From Elgaria multicarinata webbii (Eukaryota > Chordata > Lepidosauria > Squamata > Anguidae): a stretch of 64,000 bases of DNA. Within the stretch, counting starts at the first letter, position 1. Each line of letters opens with the position of its first letter. Both the position numbers and the translations under genes were made by a program. The notes beneath the pieces are model-generated. The model made no database searches. It had not been told where the DNA came from and saw nothing but the letters and a program-made list of their open reading frames with translations. Below, piece by piece: positions 39,401-51,760 of this stretch. The stretch is from the NCBI RefSeq assembly GCF_023053635.1, contig NC_086184.1:11003379-11067378 (forward strand), in the 5' to 3' direction.

Positions 39401-39904
39401 TACAATAAAAAAGATCAGAATACATTAGGAGGATTGCAGTTATTTTTTCCTCTCTTGAAATTCCCATCAACAGAATGTTTAACTTAGCAAATCTGAGTTT
39501 TAAAATCCCATTCTGTTTTTACAGTTCCCATTGTATCTAACACAGCTTTGTCAAACTCAGCATAAACATTAATTAGGTGGCTTTGTTGCTTCACAGAGGA
39601 ATGTAATTGTATTAAATCATAAATATAATTGCCCTAAAGTTTAATCACCCTGAAGGTAAGTTTCCAATGTCTTGCATTTCTCTGTTTTCTTTGAAATTTG
39701 CCTTTCACCAGAAGAGGGCATCCCTTACCTGGAAAAATATATACTCTTTTTCTTTTCTTGATTTTTCCAAATAATGGGAATGAGCAAAAAACGTAATGCG
39801 TCTGTACCAACAATTATCACATGAATCGTATGTGATCTTGTACTTCAGGCAAGAAGGAAGAGATGGGATTAATTTACAAGGATCAGATGTCTCAAGCTGA
39901 GTAG

Positions 39905-40270
39905 TTAGTTACGTTTTTTTTATATTTACTATTTATAGACTGCCTTTGAACAGAAAACTGTTGAGAAGGTGATTTGCAGCAGTGTTAACACAAATAAAAA
40001 TCCATATATCCAGCTACTTCACTTTACCAGCTTTTAAAAGCAAATCTGTACAAAACTGGGAAAATGCAGGTAAAGTAATAAAAATGGAGACATTAAACTA
40101 TATTGAACAGTGTGGAACTTCTGTAATATCCAGGCAAGTGTTTTCTTCTATCCATGAAAGGAGTTTAAGGAAAAACAGGCTGCCTGCCTGGAAAAGCTTT
40201 CTACGTCTTGAGCCACCACAGAAAAGGCCCTGCTCTTTTCTTCCTGCTTGCTACAGAGAAAATATGCCCT
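39905..40270 (-). mobile_element. decayed LINE 3' region, minus strand
   Basis: TTTATAGACTGCCTTTGAAC begins an inverted LINE 3' tail, and GCCACCACAGAAAAGGCCCT at 40210-40230 matches the inverted AFSSA-type coding block also seen at 48331-48350 (CACCACAGAAAAGGCCCTG). Confidence 0.5.
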
Positions 40271-40568
40271 GAAACAATATAGGGGGAAACAATAATGTAT
40301 GCTGAGCTGGCTTTAAGATGCAGTTAGACATTCTTCCAGTTTTTATTGTGAACTAGTGAGCACACTTCACTTGGGTTGGAATAGCCCCTGTTTTGATAGA
40401 CCAAAGCCTTCAAGCAAAGTTACATAGCTATCAGAGTTGGGCACGTTGTACCCACTCTCTCCAAGTGAAGCCTTCCCCATGGCATGGCCCCTACCATGTT
40501 GCACCCCTATATACCCAGATTGGGCAGGGGGGGAGGCTGTCAACCCCATTCCCTTGAGGGGACTTAGA

Positions 40569-40993
40569 TAGGGTGACCAACTGTCAGGATTTCCCCGGAT
40601 TTGTCCTGGTTTTTGTTCTTTCTATGGTGTCGGGGGATTTTCTATAATTTTCAATAATGTCCTGGAATGACACACCTTCCTCTTTAAGGCTGCCATTAGC
40701 ATGGCAGGAGGGAATGACATGCTTTCTTGAGGCACATAATTCCCCCACCCCGAGCTCCAATTGAGGTCTTAAAGGGGAAAGTGGGTCATTCATGGACATT
40801 ATAGAAAAGGCCCCAATTGGAGTGGATGGTGGTGGTGCAGAATGAAATCCTTTCCCCTCCACCACTCCAATCGGTTCTTTAAGGTGGCGGGGGAATAACG
40901 TACTTTCTGCAGGACTCAAAAGCTGCTTCCCCCCCCCCCCACACACACACACTAGGTGTCCTCTTTTTTGGTTTCCCAAATATGGTCACCCTA
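40569..40993. mobile_element. second hAT-type MITE, related ends
   Basis: 425 bp starting TAGGGTGACCAACTGTC and ending TATGGTCACCCTA, so it shares the first dozen terminal bases with the element at 12199-12533 but has a different interior. ACTTAGA stands on both sides (40562-40568 and 40994-41000), 7 of 8 bases of a hAT-type duplication. No transposase. Confidence 0.8.
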
Positions 40994-41415
40994 ACTTAGA
41001 TTACTGCCTTGGACTACTCCCTTGTCTATTGCAAAGTTATGTACTTGTTAGGAGTCTGCTCATGACTTGTTAATCCGAGGTACACACCCATAGAGCTCCC
41101 TTAGTATGCACTGGAGCTATGGTGCTGTGAGAAAGATGTGCACACACATGGAGGCAGTATGCTGTGTCCTACTCTTAAGGTAGCTTATTTCTATCTCTTA
41201 TTCCAACTGGCCTTGGCTGTTGATTCTTGCTCTCTCTTGTCTTTCCCCAAGCCTAAACCGTAGGATATGTAACCCTACTTGCCCTACCAGCAACTCAGCT
41301 TGAAAGGGCTGGCCCAAGACATTTTACTGCCCGAGGTGAAGAACAAGATGGTGCCCACCTGTCTCCCCTCCATTCCATGTACAAAAGCCTATTGATGGGA
41401 GTTGAATAATTATAT

Positions 41416-41893
41416 TTTTATTTATTTATTTATTTATTTATTGCATTTCTATACTGTCCAATAGCCGAAGTTGTCTGGGCGGTTCACAAAATTAAGACCA
41501 TTCAAAGTATAAAACAACAGTATAAACCCATCCACAATACAATATAAAAGCACAACCAAGATAAAACAGCAGCAATGCAAAAAGACAAATTTAAAACAGC
41601 AAAGTTAAAATTAATTTATAGACTGTTAAAATACTGGGAGAATAAAAAGGACTTCACCTGGCATCTAAAAGAATATAGTGTAGGTGCCAGGCGAACCTCC
41701 TTAGGGAGCTCATTCCACAGCCGGGGTGCCACAGCACCATGTACATTGATGGTGCTATATAAATAAATAAATAATAATAATAAGCAGAGAAGGTCCTCCT
41801 CCTGGTAGCCACCTGCCTCACTTCCTTTAGCAAGGGTTCTCCCTCCGGATTGAGGCAAGGTAAATGCAAATGCCATAAAATACATATAATTAA
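41416..41893 (-). mobile_element. L2-type LINE 3' part (GCCCAGAGAGC family), minus strand, with nested insert
   Basis: TTTATT repeats, TACTGTCCAATAGCCGAAG, then the inverse of the reverse-transcriptase C-terminus (minus strand reads LWNELPKEVRLAPTLYSFRC then QVKSFLFSQYF). A short plus-strand LINE tail is inserted at 41735-41783. Confidence 0.8.
41735..41783 (+). mobile_element. 49-bp L2 tail nested inside another L2 copy
   Basis: Reads CACCATGTACATTGATGGTG then CTATATAAATAAATAAATAA and more A/T, i.e. only the last bases of the 6330-7337 LINE family. It interrupts GGTGCCACAGC...GAGAAGG, which is continuous in the related copy near 47878. Extreme 5' truncation. Confidence 0.78.
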
Positions 41894-42024
41894 AACATTT
41901 AAAACAAATACATTATTAAAAGCAGCACATCTTAAAATTCAACTCGGTAGGCCTGTCGGAAGAGATCAGTTTTTTATAGCTTTCTTAAAATCTGGAAGAT
42001 TGTTAAATTGACAAATCTGACAAA

Positions 42025-42493
42025 TTTGAAGCCCTAAACGGTTTGGGGCCAGGTTATTTGAAGGAACGCCTCCTCCCATATGTACCTACCCGGACCTTAA
42101 GATCATCCTCAGGGGCCCTTCTCCGTGAGCCCCTGCCAAAGGAAGTGAGGCAGGTGGCTACTAGGAGCAGGGCCTTCTCCGCTGTGGCACCCCGGTTGTG
42201 GAATGAGCTCCCCAGAGAGATCCGCCTGGCGCCTACCCTGTACTCCTTTCGTCGCCAGCTGAAGACCTTTTTATTCACTCAGTATTTTAACACTTAATTT
42301 TTAACTTAAATTATACTGTTTTAACTCTGCATTTTAACTTTATATCAATTTTGCTGCGTGGTTTTATTCCTGGTTGTGCTTTTTATATTGTATTTTGTAT
42401 TTGTGTTTTTTAACTTGTTGGTTGTTTTAGGATGGTTTTAATTTTTGTGAACCGCCCAGAGAGCTTCGGCTATTGGGCGGTATAAAAATGTAA

Positions 42494-42524
<31 letters not shown>
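42025..42524 (+). mobile_element. L2-type LINE 3' part, plus strand
   Basis: Open stretch: YLKERLLPYVPTRTLRSSSG, PLPKEVRQVATRSRAFSAVA, PRLWNELPREIRLAPTLYSF and RRQLKTFLFTQYF. It is followed by the 3' UTR with GTGAACCGCCCAGAGAGCTT, CGGCTATTGGGCGG and a tail of about nine TAAA units. Faces the minus-strand copy at 41416, making an inverted pair. Confidence 0.85.
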
Positions 42525-42779
42525 AATCTCTCCCGGCAGGTCATTCCACAATCCGGGAGCGGCAGAGGAAAAGGTCCTATGGGTAATAGAGCAGTGAATC
42601 TTGTTGCAATCCTGGGGATGTGACAGCATTTTTCACTGCAACTATGGGTACCAGGCTACAGTGCCTCAAGCCCATCAGGCCTCCTGTTCCCAGAAAAGGG
42701 GGTGGGAGAAACCGGTGAGCAACTTACTGAGGAGGGTGGGGACTTAAGAGATAGAGGGTGGGGGGCGTTCAGACTGGCA

Positions 42780-43045
42780 CCGTCACCTTTCAAGAACTCC
42801 CTTACAGGACAGGTGCAATCATCCCCAACTACGACGCTTTTTAAAAGTAAGTTAGTGGCCTTTTTATTTACACAAGCATGTGGCTCCTGATTTGTTGGCC
42901 TGGTATTTCTAGGTCAGATTATTAGTGTCGTATTTTAAATGTTTTACTGTGAAAGTCTGATATTGTGGTATTATTGGCACATGTTTTATTAATATTGTAA
43001 GCCGCTCTGGGAGGAAGGCCGGGGTATAAGAATGCTAAATAAATA
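42780..43045 (+). mobile_element. another LINE 3' end, plus strand
   Basis: TTTAAAAGTAAGTTAGTGGC (end of coding part, frame VAFLFTQAC), then GTAAGCCGCTCTGGGAGGAA, GGCCGGGGTATAAGAATGC and TAAATAAATAAA. A different 3' end from the GCCCAGAGAGC family. Confidence 0.65.
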
Positions 43046-43569
43046 AAGTATATATATATGCATGCACACACACACGCAAGAACCAGGATTTATTTAGTAG
43101 GAAGAGTGGAGAGGAAGCACAACTTTCAAGTGAGCAGGGGAGGGGGTGAATTCAAGTCTCTAAACAATAAAATGGAGGGAATAGAGTCCAGTAGTTATAT
43201 GGTTCTCAAATGTAGGGCTATTTCTGTGTCTAGCTGTGCAGTCCAGGATTTGGAGGTAGTAGTAGGCCTCAGTCTTTGTCGGCTGTGGAGCAGCTGCTGA
43301 CTGGTGACTGAGGGGAAGGCAGAATGCAATGGCTGCTATTTTCTTTCCTGGCCTTTTCTTAGCACCTTTCTTCTCCGTTTCTGCCTCTCCCTCTTCAGAA
43401 ACTTTCTTTGTGATATCTGCCTCCTTTCTCTCTCCACAGTCTTCTCAGAATGTTTTCCTCCTCCCTTTTCACAGTCCCCTCACAACCTGCCTCTCTCCTC
43501 TCAGATGCAACTGTTCACCCCAAAAAAGGCTGAACTCCAAGTAATCCACCTGAGGGGTGCAATGCATAG

Positions 43570-43645
43570 GGTGGGCGATTTTATTATTTATTTATTTATT
43601 GCATTTGTATACTCCCCAATAGCCGAAGCCCATTGCACAGTGGCA
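43570..43645 (-). mobile_element. short L2 tail, minus strand
   Basis: TTTATTTATTTATTGC, then ATACTCCCCAATAGCCGAAG, the inverted end of the GCCCAGAGAGC family. A similar scrap lies at 47038-47085. Confidence 0.6.
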
Positions 43646-44742
43646 GTACACACAATTGGCATGTAGATAACTGATAGAACTAGTTAGTTGATGTGGATCA
43701 ACACAGCTGCCTGCGTTTTTGGATTCTCCTTGGGGCATGACTATCCTCATGAGCGCCTACACTTCAAAACTTATCACTACACCACTGGGTATAAGACAGC
43801 TGCTTATGATCCTAAACTGAGCAGAGATGCCTTTTGAGAAACTCAGTTTTGGTTCCGTTCGGATGGCTTCCAGTAAAACCCTTCGTACGCTGGGTAGAAG
43901 CTTCTAGTTGCTTCCAGCCAAACGGTCTTAGATGTTGCAGGAGCTACACTTTGCGGAAGGAGGGGCCTTTTGGCAGTTTTGCAGTACATTTGTTTCTGGA
44001 AAGCTGTCATAAGTTCACCCTGATCTTACTTCTTTATTTCCCTGAGGTCTTGGCTTTGTTGCACAAATCCCTGTGTGAAGGAAGAGCATGCTTTGGGATG
44101 CCTCAGTGTGCATCATGAGGCCATAAGAGAGTAAAATAAGCTATTTGTAATGCAGGTTTGTGATGACAAAACATAATCCTTTGAAATAACACAACTATGT
44201 TCAATCTTAAGAAGAGAGAGAAATGGTAAAAAAAAAAAGGATGATAGAACAAAAATGCACATGCCAAAGATTTTTCCTTCTGCAGTTATTTGGATGTGGA
44301 ATGTGTACTGATATTTCATAAAGAATCTGTTTAATAAATAGTAAGTACTGAATTAAGGGGAGAATACATCCATTATATACTACCTTTTAATTTAAAGAAA
44401 GGAATATTTTGACAATGAAACCCTATGCATGTCTATTTGTAATTTCCATTGAATGCAATGGGAATTACTGCCATCTAAGTGGATATATGATTGCAGCTTT
44501 AGTATTCTAGAATTTAGGTGAATACCTTGCCAGAATCCAAAGTAGTTTTGTATAGATCAGGGGGAGTGAGGAAGGCTGGAAATAGCCTGTGTACTGTGGA
44601 TTTTGAAAATTAAGTATCCTCTGTATTTCAAGATGGCACTCTTAACTGTCTTCATAATCTATAAAAATATCATTGCACAAACAATTTGTGTGGGCCTCCC
44701 CACATTGAAATCATAACTAAAAGGAGCAGCATAAATGATACA

Positions 44743-44820
44743 TTTTGTGAACCGCCCAGAGAGCGTCTGCTATTGGGTGGTATAAAAATGTAATAAATAA
44801 ATAAATAAAATAAATACATG
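44743..44820 (+). mobile_element. short L2 tail, plus strand
   Basis: TTTGTGAACCGCCCAGAGAG, CGTCTGCTATTGGGTGG and TAATAAATAAATAAA. Only the last about 78 bases of the LINE. Confidence 0.75.
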
Positions 44821-45819
44821 CAGACTATCCTGGCCTCCAATAGCTTGGCTGGGACCATCTCACATTTCATTTCCTCTGTCCTAAAACTGCCTCCATGCCA
44901 CTCCATTGGTTCAGGTAGAAGCAACCCCCATCCCATTCACAGAACTTGATCCACATGCACTCCTGGCTGCCACCGAGTCCAGGATCACCCCCAGACCACA
45001 AACCTGTGTTTACCAACAGAGCTCTTTAAATGATTAATTATGAAATCAGTGTATCCTATGTCAATTCCACAACATGGTCAATTTAAAATGAAGGATACCC
45101 ATAGTACATCTATTCTATATGTTTTCTGGTAGCAACTGACAGCATTCATAATAAAAGTAAACTATCCCGTTTTCAGAACTGAGTTAGCCCCTTCCTTTTA
45201 AAAGGATCCTGGATATTGTAGGGTTTTGAAGGGGGGGTTGTTGGAATTCTGTTAAACTTCTCCTTCTCCATCCCCTGCCATTACAAAACTACAGTACCCA
45301 GGGTTCCTTATTAAGAAGCCATGAACCAATTTGGTAATGGTACAGGCCTCAGAATGTCTACCAAACATTATTTAGTGTGATGTCCTCATGGAGACTTGTA
45401 ACAGTTGCTTTGAATGCAAATGGAAGTTCCAATGTGAAAGTCATCAGTATTTCAAGGAGCATTTGAGTTTCTCTGAAAAGCTGCCAAAATTAAATGTTAG
45501 GGATTCCCTATAATAATATTTCCCAATGCCTGCTAACATTTGGAAAACAAGTCTCTTGAGTTTGTTGGCCATTGAGTTTGTTAACTGTGGAATGATCAGC
45601 ATTAGCCAAACATTATCAGAAGTCCAGGGTAAGGCACTAACCCCTTGAAGGTCTGTTAGTTAGTTAGTTTGTTTGTTTAAAGTATGTCTAGGTTGCTTTT
45701 CAGGGCCATGCCCTCACAAAGAGCATATGCCACAATAATGATAACACAGACACATTCGTCCAACCAAATTTGCATAATACCATTAGATTTGAATGCTGAT
45801 GCTTATTTGGGTTGCTGAT

Positions 45820-46670
45820 TGGTGCTATACTACTTCTGTATTCAGAGGGGATATTTGAGAAACTATGTGAAAAGGAGAAAATAAACTTCTCCTGCGTTTG
45901 CTCTTCTCTGTTCTTAATGAAAATACAAGCGGGGAGGGGTAGGTAAAAGAAGGGGGGAAAGAAATATCACTTTTTGAGTTTTGATAAGTGTGACCTTTCT
46001 TTGAAGGGCATCTTGCAGCTGTTGCAGCGAGAGTCTTGTTCTGAGTAGGGTTGGCCATGGACGACATCTTCCTTCAAGATGACCCCGTGGTCATGAAAGA
46101 GACTACCATTAGTTCTCTCTTCCAGCACTCACAGCTGTCTGAAACTTCTTCTGTATTCAGAGGGGATCACTTCTCCCAGAATACTTCTTCCCCCTAGAGC
46201 AGTAACTCCTTCATTATAGCTTACTCCATCTCCTCTTAGGCTGCCCTCGGAAACCTCTCTCTCCTAGACTAAAGCCTGCTAAGATCTTACTAGAATCACC
46301 TTCTGTTATGCTTCAAAGCATCTGCCTGGCGGAGACGCCGTCACTTAGACAATCTGAGGCATCACTAAGATGCAAGCGATTGTGGTGCCTCTCAGCACAA
46401 GAGATACTCGTACCCATCCCAAGTGTAACTTCCTCGTCTATTTGTAGCTGCAAATTGAACACAATGGAAACGTTACTGAGCTTATGGAGATGGGCAGGAG
46501 ATTGTGGCTCCCAGAATGCATAAAGCATGTGGACACTAATTTGGGCAACTCAATTGCTGGTGATGAATTTAATCCAATGGCTGATGATGACACAAATACT
46601 GTAACTAATTTAGTAATCCTATCAATTATTCTGTTCAGGGGATGGGCCAACATGCTGCTACTGTGTTAGC
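45820..46670. other. unidentified stretch with protein-like frames
   Basis: The plus strand at 46058-46165 reads MDDIFLQDDPVVMKETTISS then LFQHSQLSETSSVFRG. Another frame at 46470-46640 reads NVTELMEMGRRLWLPECIKH and VDTNLGNSIAGDEFNP. CTGTATTCAGAGGGGAT occurs twice (about 45836 and 46151). I do not recognise the product. It may be a decayed retrocopy or mobile-element gene. Confidence 0.25.
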
Positions 46671-47550
46671 CCAATAGTTGCAGAATCCTATATGTGCTCA
46701 GTCCAGGAGAGGAGGAAAATCACAAAACAGCACGATGGCAGCCAGAACCCACAATTGTTGTGGTGATGATGCCCATGTGCCACCCACAGGGAGCCAATGA
46801 ACTCACAACAATTAGGAGCTTTTTGCCAGTTTATCTAAGGAATTTCGTTGGTGTATCTGTTATCGCACCAACATATCTAGTGTTGCACCAGCATAGCGGG
46901 TCTTCCACCATATCGTGTAGCACCTCTACTGGTGTTTCTAAAATACAGAATTATGCTCTAAATGCCACGAGTGTTTCAGAAGTTTATTTCAAAAGTCGCA
47001 AGGAACTCAGTTCACTAAATACTACAATTTTAAAATTCTTATTTATTTATTTATTAAATTTCTATACTGCCCAATAGCTGAAGGTCTTTGTTTGTTTGGA
47101 AAATGTTCATTAGAGGGCAAGGCTAATGAGAAAGCATTGAAATTTGGTTTTCAATGGTACTCTTAAACTATGAAAACATTTTTGCATTGAGTAGCTCCAG
47201 TTAAAAGCACATCTGTCTATATAAGAGATTTTTATTCCTCCTTTCCATTTAAGAGCCTTCAGGGTGATTTACAAAACCAACAATAATACTAAGTTTAAAT
47301 AGCATAGAATATCAATGATTAAGAACCTGTTAAAAGTCACAAATAGATAGCAATCACATTTCCAATGAATTTAAATACTATTAAAATACATGCAAACAGG
47401 ACGGCATTCCCTGGTGTCCAAAAGATAATAATGATCAGGTAGGAACATATTTATGTTTGAATTTTATAAGTGTAATTGTATATTTTAATGTTTAATGTCT
47501 GTAGTACGAGTGTGTGTGTCTCTGTGTGAATCTCTATGTGTTTGGTTATG

Positions 47551-48250
47551 TATTTATTTATTTATTTATTTATTACATTTTTATACCGCCCAATAGCTGA
47601 AGCTCTCTGGGCGGTTCACAAAAATTTAAACCATAATAAAACAACCAGCAGGTTAAAAGCACAAATACAAAATACAGTATAAAAAGCACAACCAGGATAA
47701 AACCATGCAGCAAAATTGCTATAAGATTAAAATACAGAGTTAGAACAGTAAAATTTAAATTTAAGTTAAAATTAAGTGTTAAAATACTGAGAGAATAAAA
47801 AGGTCTTCAGCTGGCGACGAAAGGAGTACAAGGTAGGCGCCAGGCGGACCTCTCTGGGGAGCTCATTCCACAACCGGGGTGCCACAGCGGAGAAAGCCTT
47901 CGTCCTAGTAGCCACCTCCCTCACTTCCTGGCTCACGGAGAAGGGCCCCTGTAGATGATCTTAAGGTCCGGGCAGGTACATATGGGAGGAGGCGTTCTTT
48001 CAAATAACATGGCCCCAAACCATTTAGGGCTTTAAATGTCAATACCAGCACTTTGAATCGGGCCCGGACCTGGACTGGCAGCCAATGAAGTTGTAAAAGG
48101 ACTGGCGTAATGTGATCTCGCCGGCCAGTCCCTGTTAGTAAACGGGCTGCCCTATTTTGTACCAGCTGAAGCTTCTGGACCATTTTCAAAGGCGGCCCCA
48201 TGTATAACGCATTGCAGTAATCCAAACGAGAGGTTATCAGAGCATGGATA
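47551..48250 (-). mobile_element. L2-type LINE 3' part, minus strand, longest of its family here
   Basis: The minus-strand frame at 47905-48225 reads MDYCNALYMGPPLKMVQKLQ, LVQNRAARLLTGTGRRDHIT, LHWLPVQVRARFKVLVLTFK and ALNGLGPCYLKERLLPYVPA. It is followed by the LWNELP block and a TTTATT (inverted TAAA) tail. 5'-truncated within the reverse-transcriptase C-terminal region. Confidence 0.88.
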
Positions 48251-48499
48251 ACTGATTGTATTTACTGAATTTTCTTTTTTAAATCTATAACAGTGACCAT
48301 GCCAATGTTTCACATTGCTGGGTCACCACAGAAAAGGCCCTGTCTCTGTTCACCATCTGCCTAACCTCCAAAAATAGAGATACCCAGAGAACTGTTTTAG
48401 ATGCAGATCTGGAGCAATACATATAGTTAAAACAATCCGTGAAAGTGATGTTTACAGACAGTGCTTACCTGGATTTGACTTCCCTTTGGAGGGAATAAC

Positions 48500-48507
<8 letters not shown>

Positions 48508-48560
<53 letters not shown>
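48508..48560. repeat. TC then AC dinucleotide microsatellite
   Basis: About 16 TC units directly followed by about 10 AC units. Confidence 0.92.
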
Positions 48561-48689
48561 TTCTGTCATCTCCATTTAGCTAGAGTGAATGTTCTTATTC
48601 CATTCATATTAATCTACAACTTATTTCTTAGCCATTGGCTAAAATGAAGATACATTTCCCTAATGACCCTAAGTCATTAGTCCAGGAAT

Positions 48690-48800
48690 GGAAAAATTGT
48701 GGCAATCTAGATGTTGTTGGACTCCAACTCCCATCATCCCTAACTGTTGAGCAAGCTGCCAGGGGCTGATGGGAGTTGTAGTCCAACAACTTTTGCAGAG
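48690..48800. repeat. foldback repeat (GGACTCCAACTCCCATCA type)
   Basis: TGTTGTTGGACTCCAACTCC and the inverse GGGAGTTGTAGTCCAACAAC form a stem around CATCCCTAACTGTTGAGC. Related to the repeats at 11322 and 33610. Confidence 0.65.
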
Positions 48801-49789
48801 CCACATACTCCCCACCTATTGCATTAAGCAATAATCTATATAGCAAAAGCTTGTCCAGACCCATATTAAGAACTATAACTATGTGTGTTTATTTGCATAC
48901 CAAGAAAAGTTTCACATGCTTAATTCCTAAAGGAGCGGCTGTCCTGACAACAGAAAAATTAGCAATCCCTATTCCACATTGACCTGATATTCTGTATTAA
49001 CTAGGCAAAATGAGTTGCAGCTCCTTTAAGAACATTTATGCAGTACTGTTTTACGCTCCTAGGAAATGATCTAGAAATACCTTGTGTTTTAATCCTCCTG
49101 GAAATCAAACACATTAAACTCCAACATTATCCTGCTTTCCACTAGCCAACATTTTAAGGTCATCCCCTGAACTCAGGTCTCTGAGCATAACTGTTCAATA
49201 AACGGTTATGGCTTAGCTGTGCAAGCTAATTTTGCCTAATTGATTTTCTTGTTCCACTGAGTTTGTTTGTAAAAGTAAACAAAACAACAACAAAGAGCAA
49301 GGTTTATTAAAGGATCCCCCCCCCAACTTCTAAAGCTCTCTTCCTATATAATGTCAAACATTGAACCGTATAGTAAGCAACATGGGGGTTGCAGGGTGGA
49401 GGTTGGGGGAGCAACTGTAAGTGTATGGCATACATGGAATCTAATTTTGCTTTTTGCTTTTGCTTTTGCTTTTTTTCACCGGTGTGGGAAGACCTCTTAC
49501 AACTGGGGAGGGGGAACATTGGACCCTTCCAGATATTGTTAGACTACAACTTTCATCAGCCCTAATCAGCATGGGCAATGATCAGGGATGATGGCAGTTG
49601 TCACAGATTCTTCAATGGGTAGTTCTAAGGCAGGGCTGGGCAACACACGGCCCCGGTGGGGCATACGTGACACCCAGCACCTCTCGATGCGGTTCCCACT
49701 GCTCCCCTTACCACCAAAAGCATTGGGAGGGGGAGAAAAAAAGTCAGTGGTTTGCTGAGAAGGCTACCAATGGCTTCTAGTCCTGATGG

Positions 49790-49965
49790 CTATGTGCTAC
49801 CTCCAGTATCAGAGGCAGTAAGCCTATATGCACCCTTTTTTAGGGAACATGGGTGGGAGGGTGCTGTTGCACCATGTCCTGCACGTGGGTCCCTGGTCAG
49901 CCACTGTGTGAACACTTTGACCCTCAGTTTCATCCAGTATGGCTCTTCTTATGTTCTTATGCTCT
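49790..49965. repeat. dispersed repeat, same family as 28670-28862
   Basis: Shares AGTATCAGAGGCAGTAAGCC, GGGAACATGGGTGGGAG and the ending GGCTCTTCTTATGTTCTTAT. Confidence 0.6.
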
Positions 49966-50519
49966 CAAAATTCAGCAGCAAACCAAGACGAAGGCTCACT
50001 AAGAACACATTTAACTTGTTTTCAAGCTGATTTTTTTTGTCACAGTGGCAAGAGTGTGATCCATGTGTGTGTGGGGGGGGGGGGGGGAGGGAATTAGTCC
50101 CCTGACTGCCCAACATTGCCCACTCCTGCAGTAAGGGAGAACGCATTTATCAACGAATAATCTTTATTTTCTGGTCTATGTCCCTAATATGCCAGGCAAA
50201 GATGCACTTATTTTCCCAGAAAGATGGAATAACTGTTGTGGACCAATTGTTGTGAGATGTTTTTGTAGTATTCATTCTAGGCTGTGGAAGAAGGGGGAAG
50301 ATTTTTGTGTATTGTGTATTAACGTTTTTCGTATTGTATCTTTTTAGATTATTATTTTCTGGAGTTTATTTTTTATGTGTATTATTGTGCTGATAATGGT
50401 TTATATTGATTTGATTTTTTCTGTTATATCATGCATTTCTGGATTTGTGTGTGTGCAAGTCACTTTGAGTGCTTTTTGTGTGGGAATTGATGCATTAACA
50501 ATAACAACAAAATACATTT

Positions 50520-50775
50520 TATTTATTTTATTTTTATGCTGTGGTTAAGGGTATAGCCCTCTCAAAGCAGCTTACATAGTAAAACCCAATACAATAATAA
50601 TAATAAAACCCAATAAAATTAATAAATGGCAGTAAATAATGAACAAACATCTAGCCCAGAGAAAACTAAAATAATTGCAGCAAGGAACCCATCAAGATAA
50701 AACACCACTCAAAAGGAAGCCCCCCAAAACAAGTAGGTCTTCAGAGCTTTCCTAAAACCCTCCAAAAATGGTGTG
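50520..50775 (-). mobile_element. LINE 3' tail, minus strand
   Basis: TTTATTTTATTTTTATGCTG, GCCCTCTCAAAGCAGCTTAC, an AATAATAATAAAACCC stretch and AGGTCTTCAGAGCTTTCCTA, the inverse of a LINE 3' UTR and the last codons. Confidence 0.6.
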
Positions 50776-51049
50776 TGTGTGTGTGTGTCACAAACCCCAG
50801 ATGGCAACTCATTCTGAATTGCTACTAGCAGTTTCATTCATTAGAATCCAGTTATTTCTAAGTTCTTTAGAAGTGAAATTGCTGAGCAGGGTGGCGAAGG
50901 CTTCTTGACGCCAATGCACATGAATGCCAATGCACACGCATGAATATTAAAGTACCATGTAGTGCACACCCTGCCTTTTGTCATACTGGGTGGGCTCGTT
51001 TTGACCTGTTGATTAGAGCTTGTAGGACAGTCTGTTTTTCTGGCATAGA

Positions 51050-51420
51050 TTTATTATTATTATTATTATTTATTTATATAGCGCCATCAATGTACATGGT
51101 GCTGTACAGAGTAAAACAATAAAATAGCAAGACCCTGCCGCATAGGCTTACATTCTAATAAAATCATAATAAAACAATAAGGAGGGGAAGAGAATGCACC
51201 AAACAGGCACAGGGTAGAGTAAAACTAACAGTATAAAAGTCAGAACAAAATCAAGTTTTAAAAGCTTTAGGAAAAAGAAAAGTTTTTAGCTGAGCTTTAA
51301 AAGCTGCGATTGAACTAGTAGTTCTCAAATGTTCTGGAAGAGCGTTCCAGGCGTAAGGGGCAGCAGAAGAAAACACCTCGGCTTTTAAAGGACAGGGAGA
51401 GTAAATGAAAGGCATACAGG
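51050..51420 (-). mobile_element. L2-type LINE 3' part (same family as 6330-7337), minus strand
   Basis: ATT repeats, TTTATATAGCGCCATCAATG, ACCCTGCCGCATAGGCTTAC, then AAAAGTTTTTAGCTGAGC and AGAGCGTTCCAGGCGTAAGG, the inverse of the KTFLF and [10 protein letters not shown] coding blocks of the plus copy. Confidence 0.85.
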
Positions 51421-51760
51421 AAGTAGAGAAGAACCTTCAGTATGGTGGCCACTCATACCTCGCCGAAAAAGGACAGCGATTTGCATGATATTTGCAGGTG
51501 TATATGTATAGGTGCAAATATAGAAATAACTGCCATCATTTAAACAGAAATACAGAACATCTCACTGCCACGACACAGGCTCTGAACAACAGACCCGGCC
51601 GCAGCTACTCCCTGCTCAAGCCAAGCACCACCGCTTGATACGCCTGAGGCAAGGGATAAAAACCCCCTTCCTCCAAACTATGTGGAGAAAGGGGTTTAAA
51701 TGGAGAAGGATTTTAATATATAAAATAAAACATTGAGTTATATGTGCTGAGGTGAATGAT

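Noticed and set aside
43304-43666. 120-codon plus frame rich in Leu and Ser
   Set aside because: Pyrimidine-rich sequence running into an inverted LINE tail gives a hydrophobic peptide with no family likeness.
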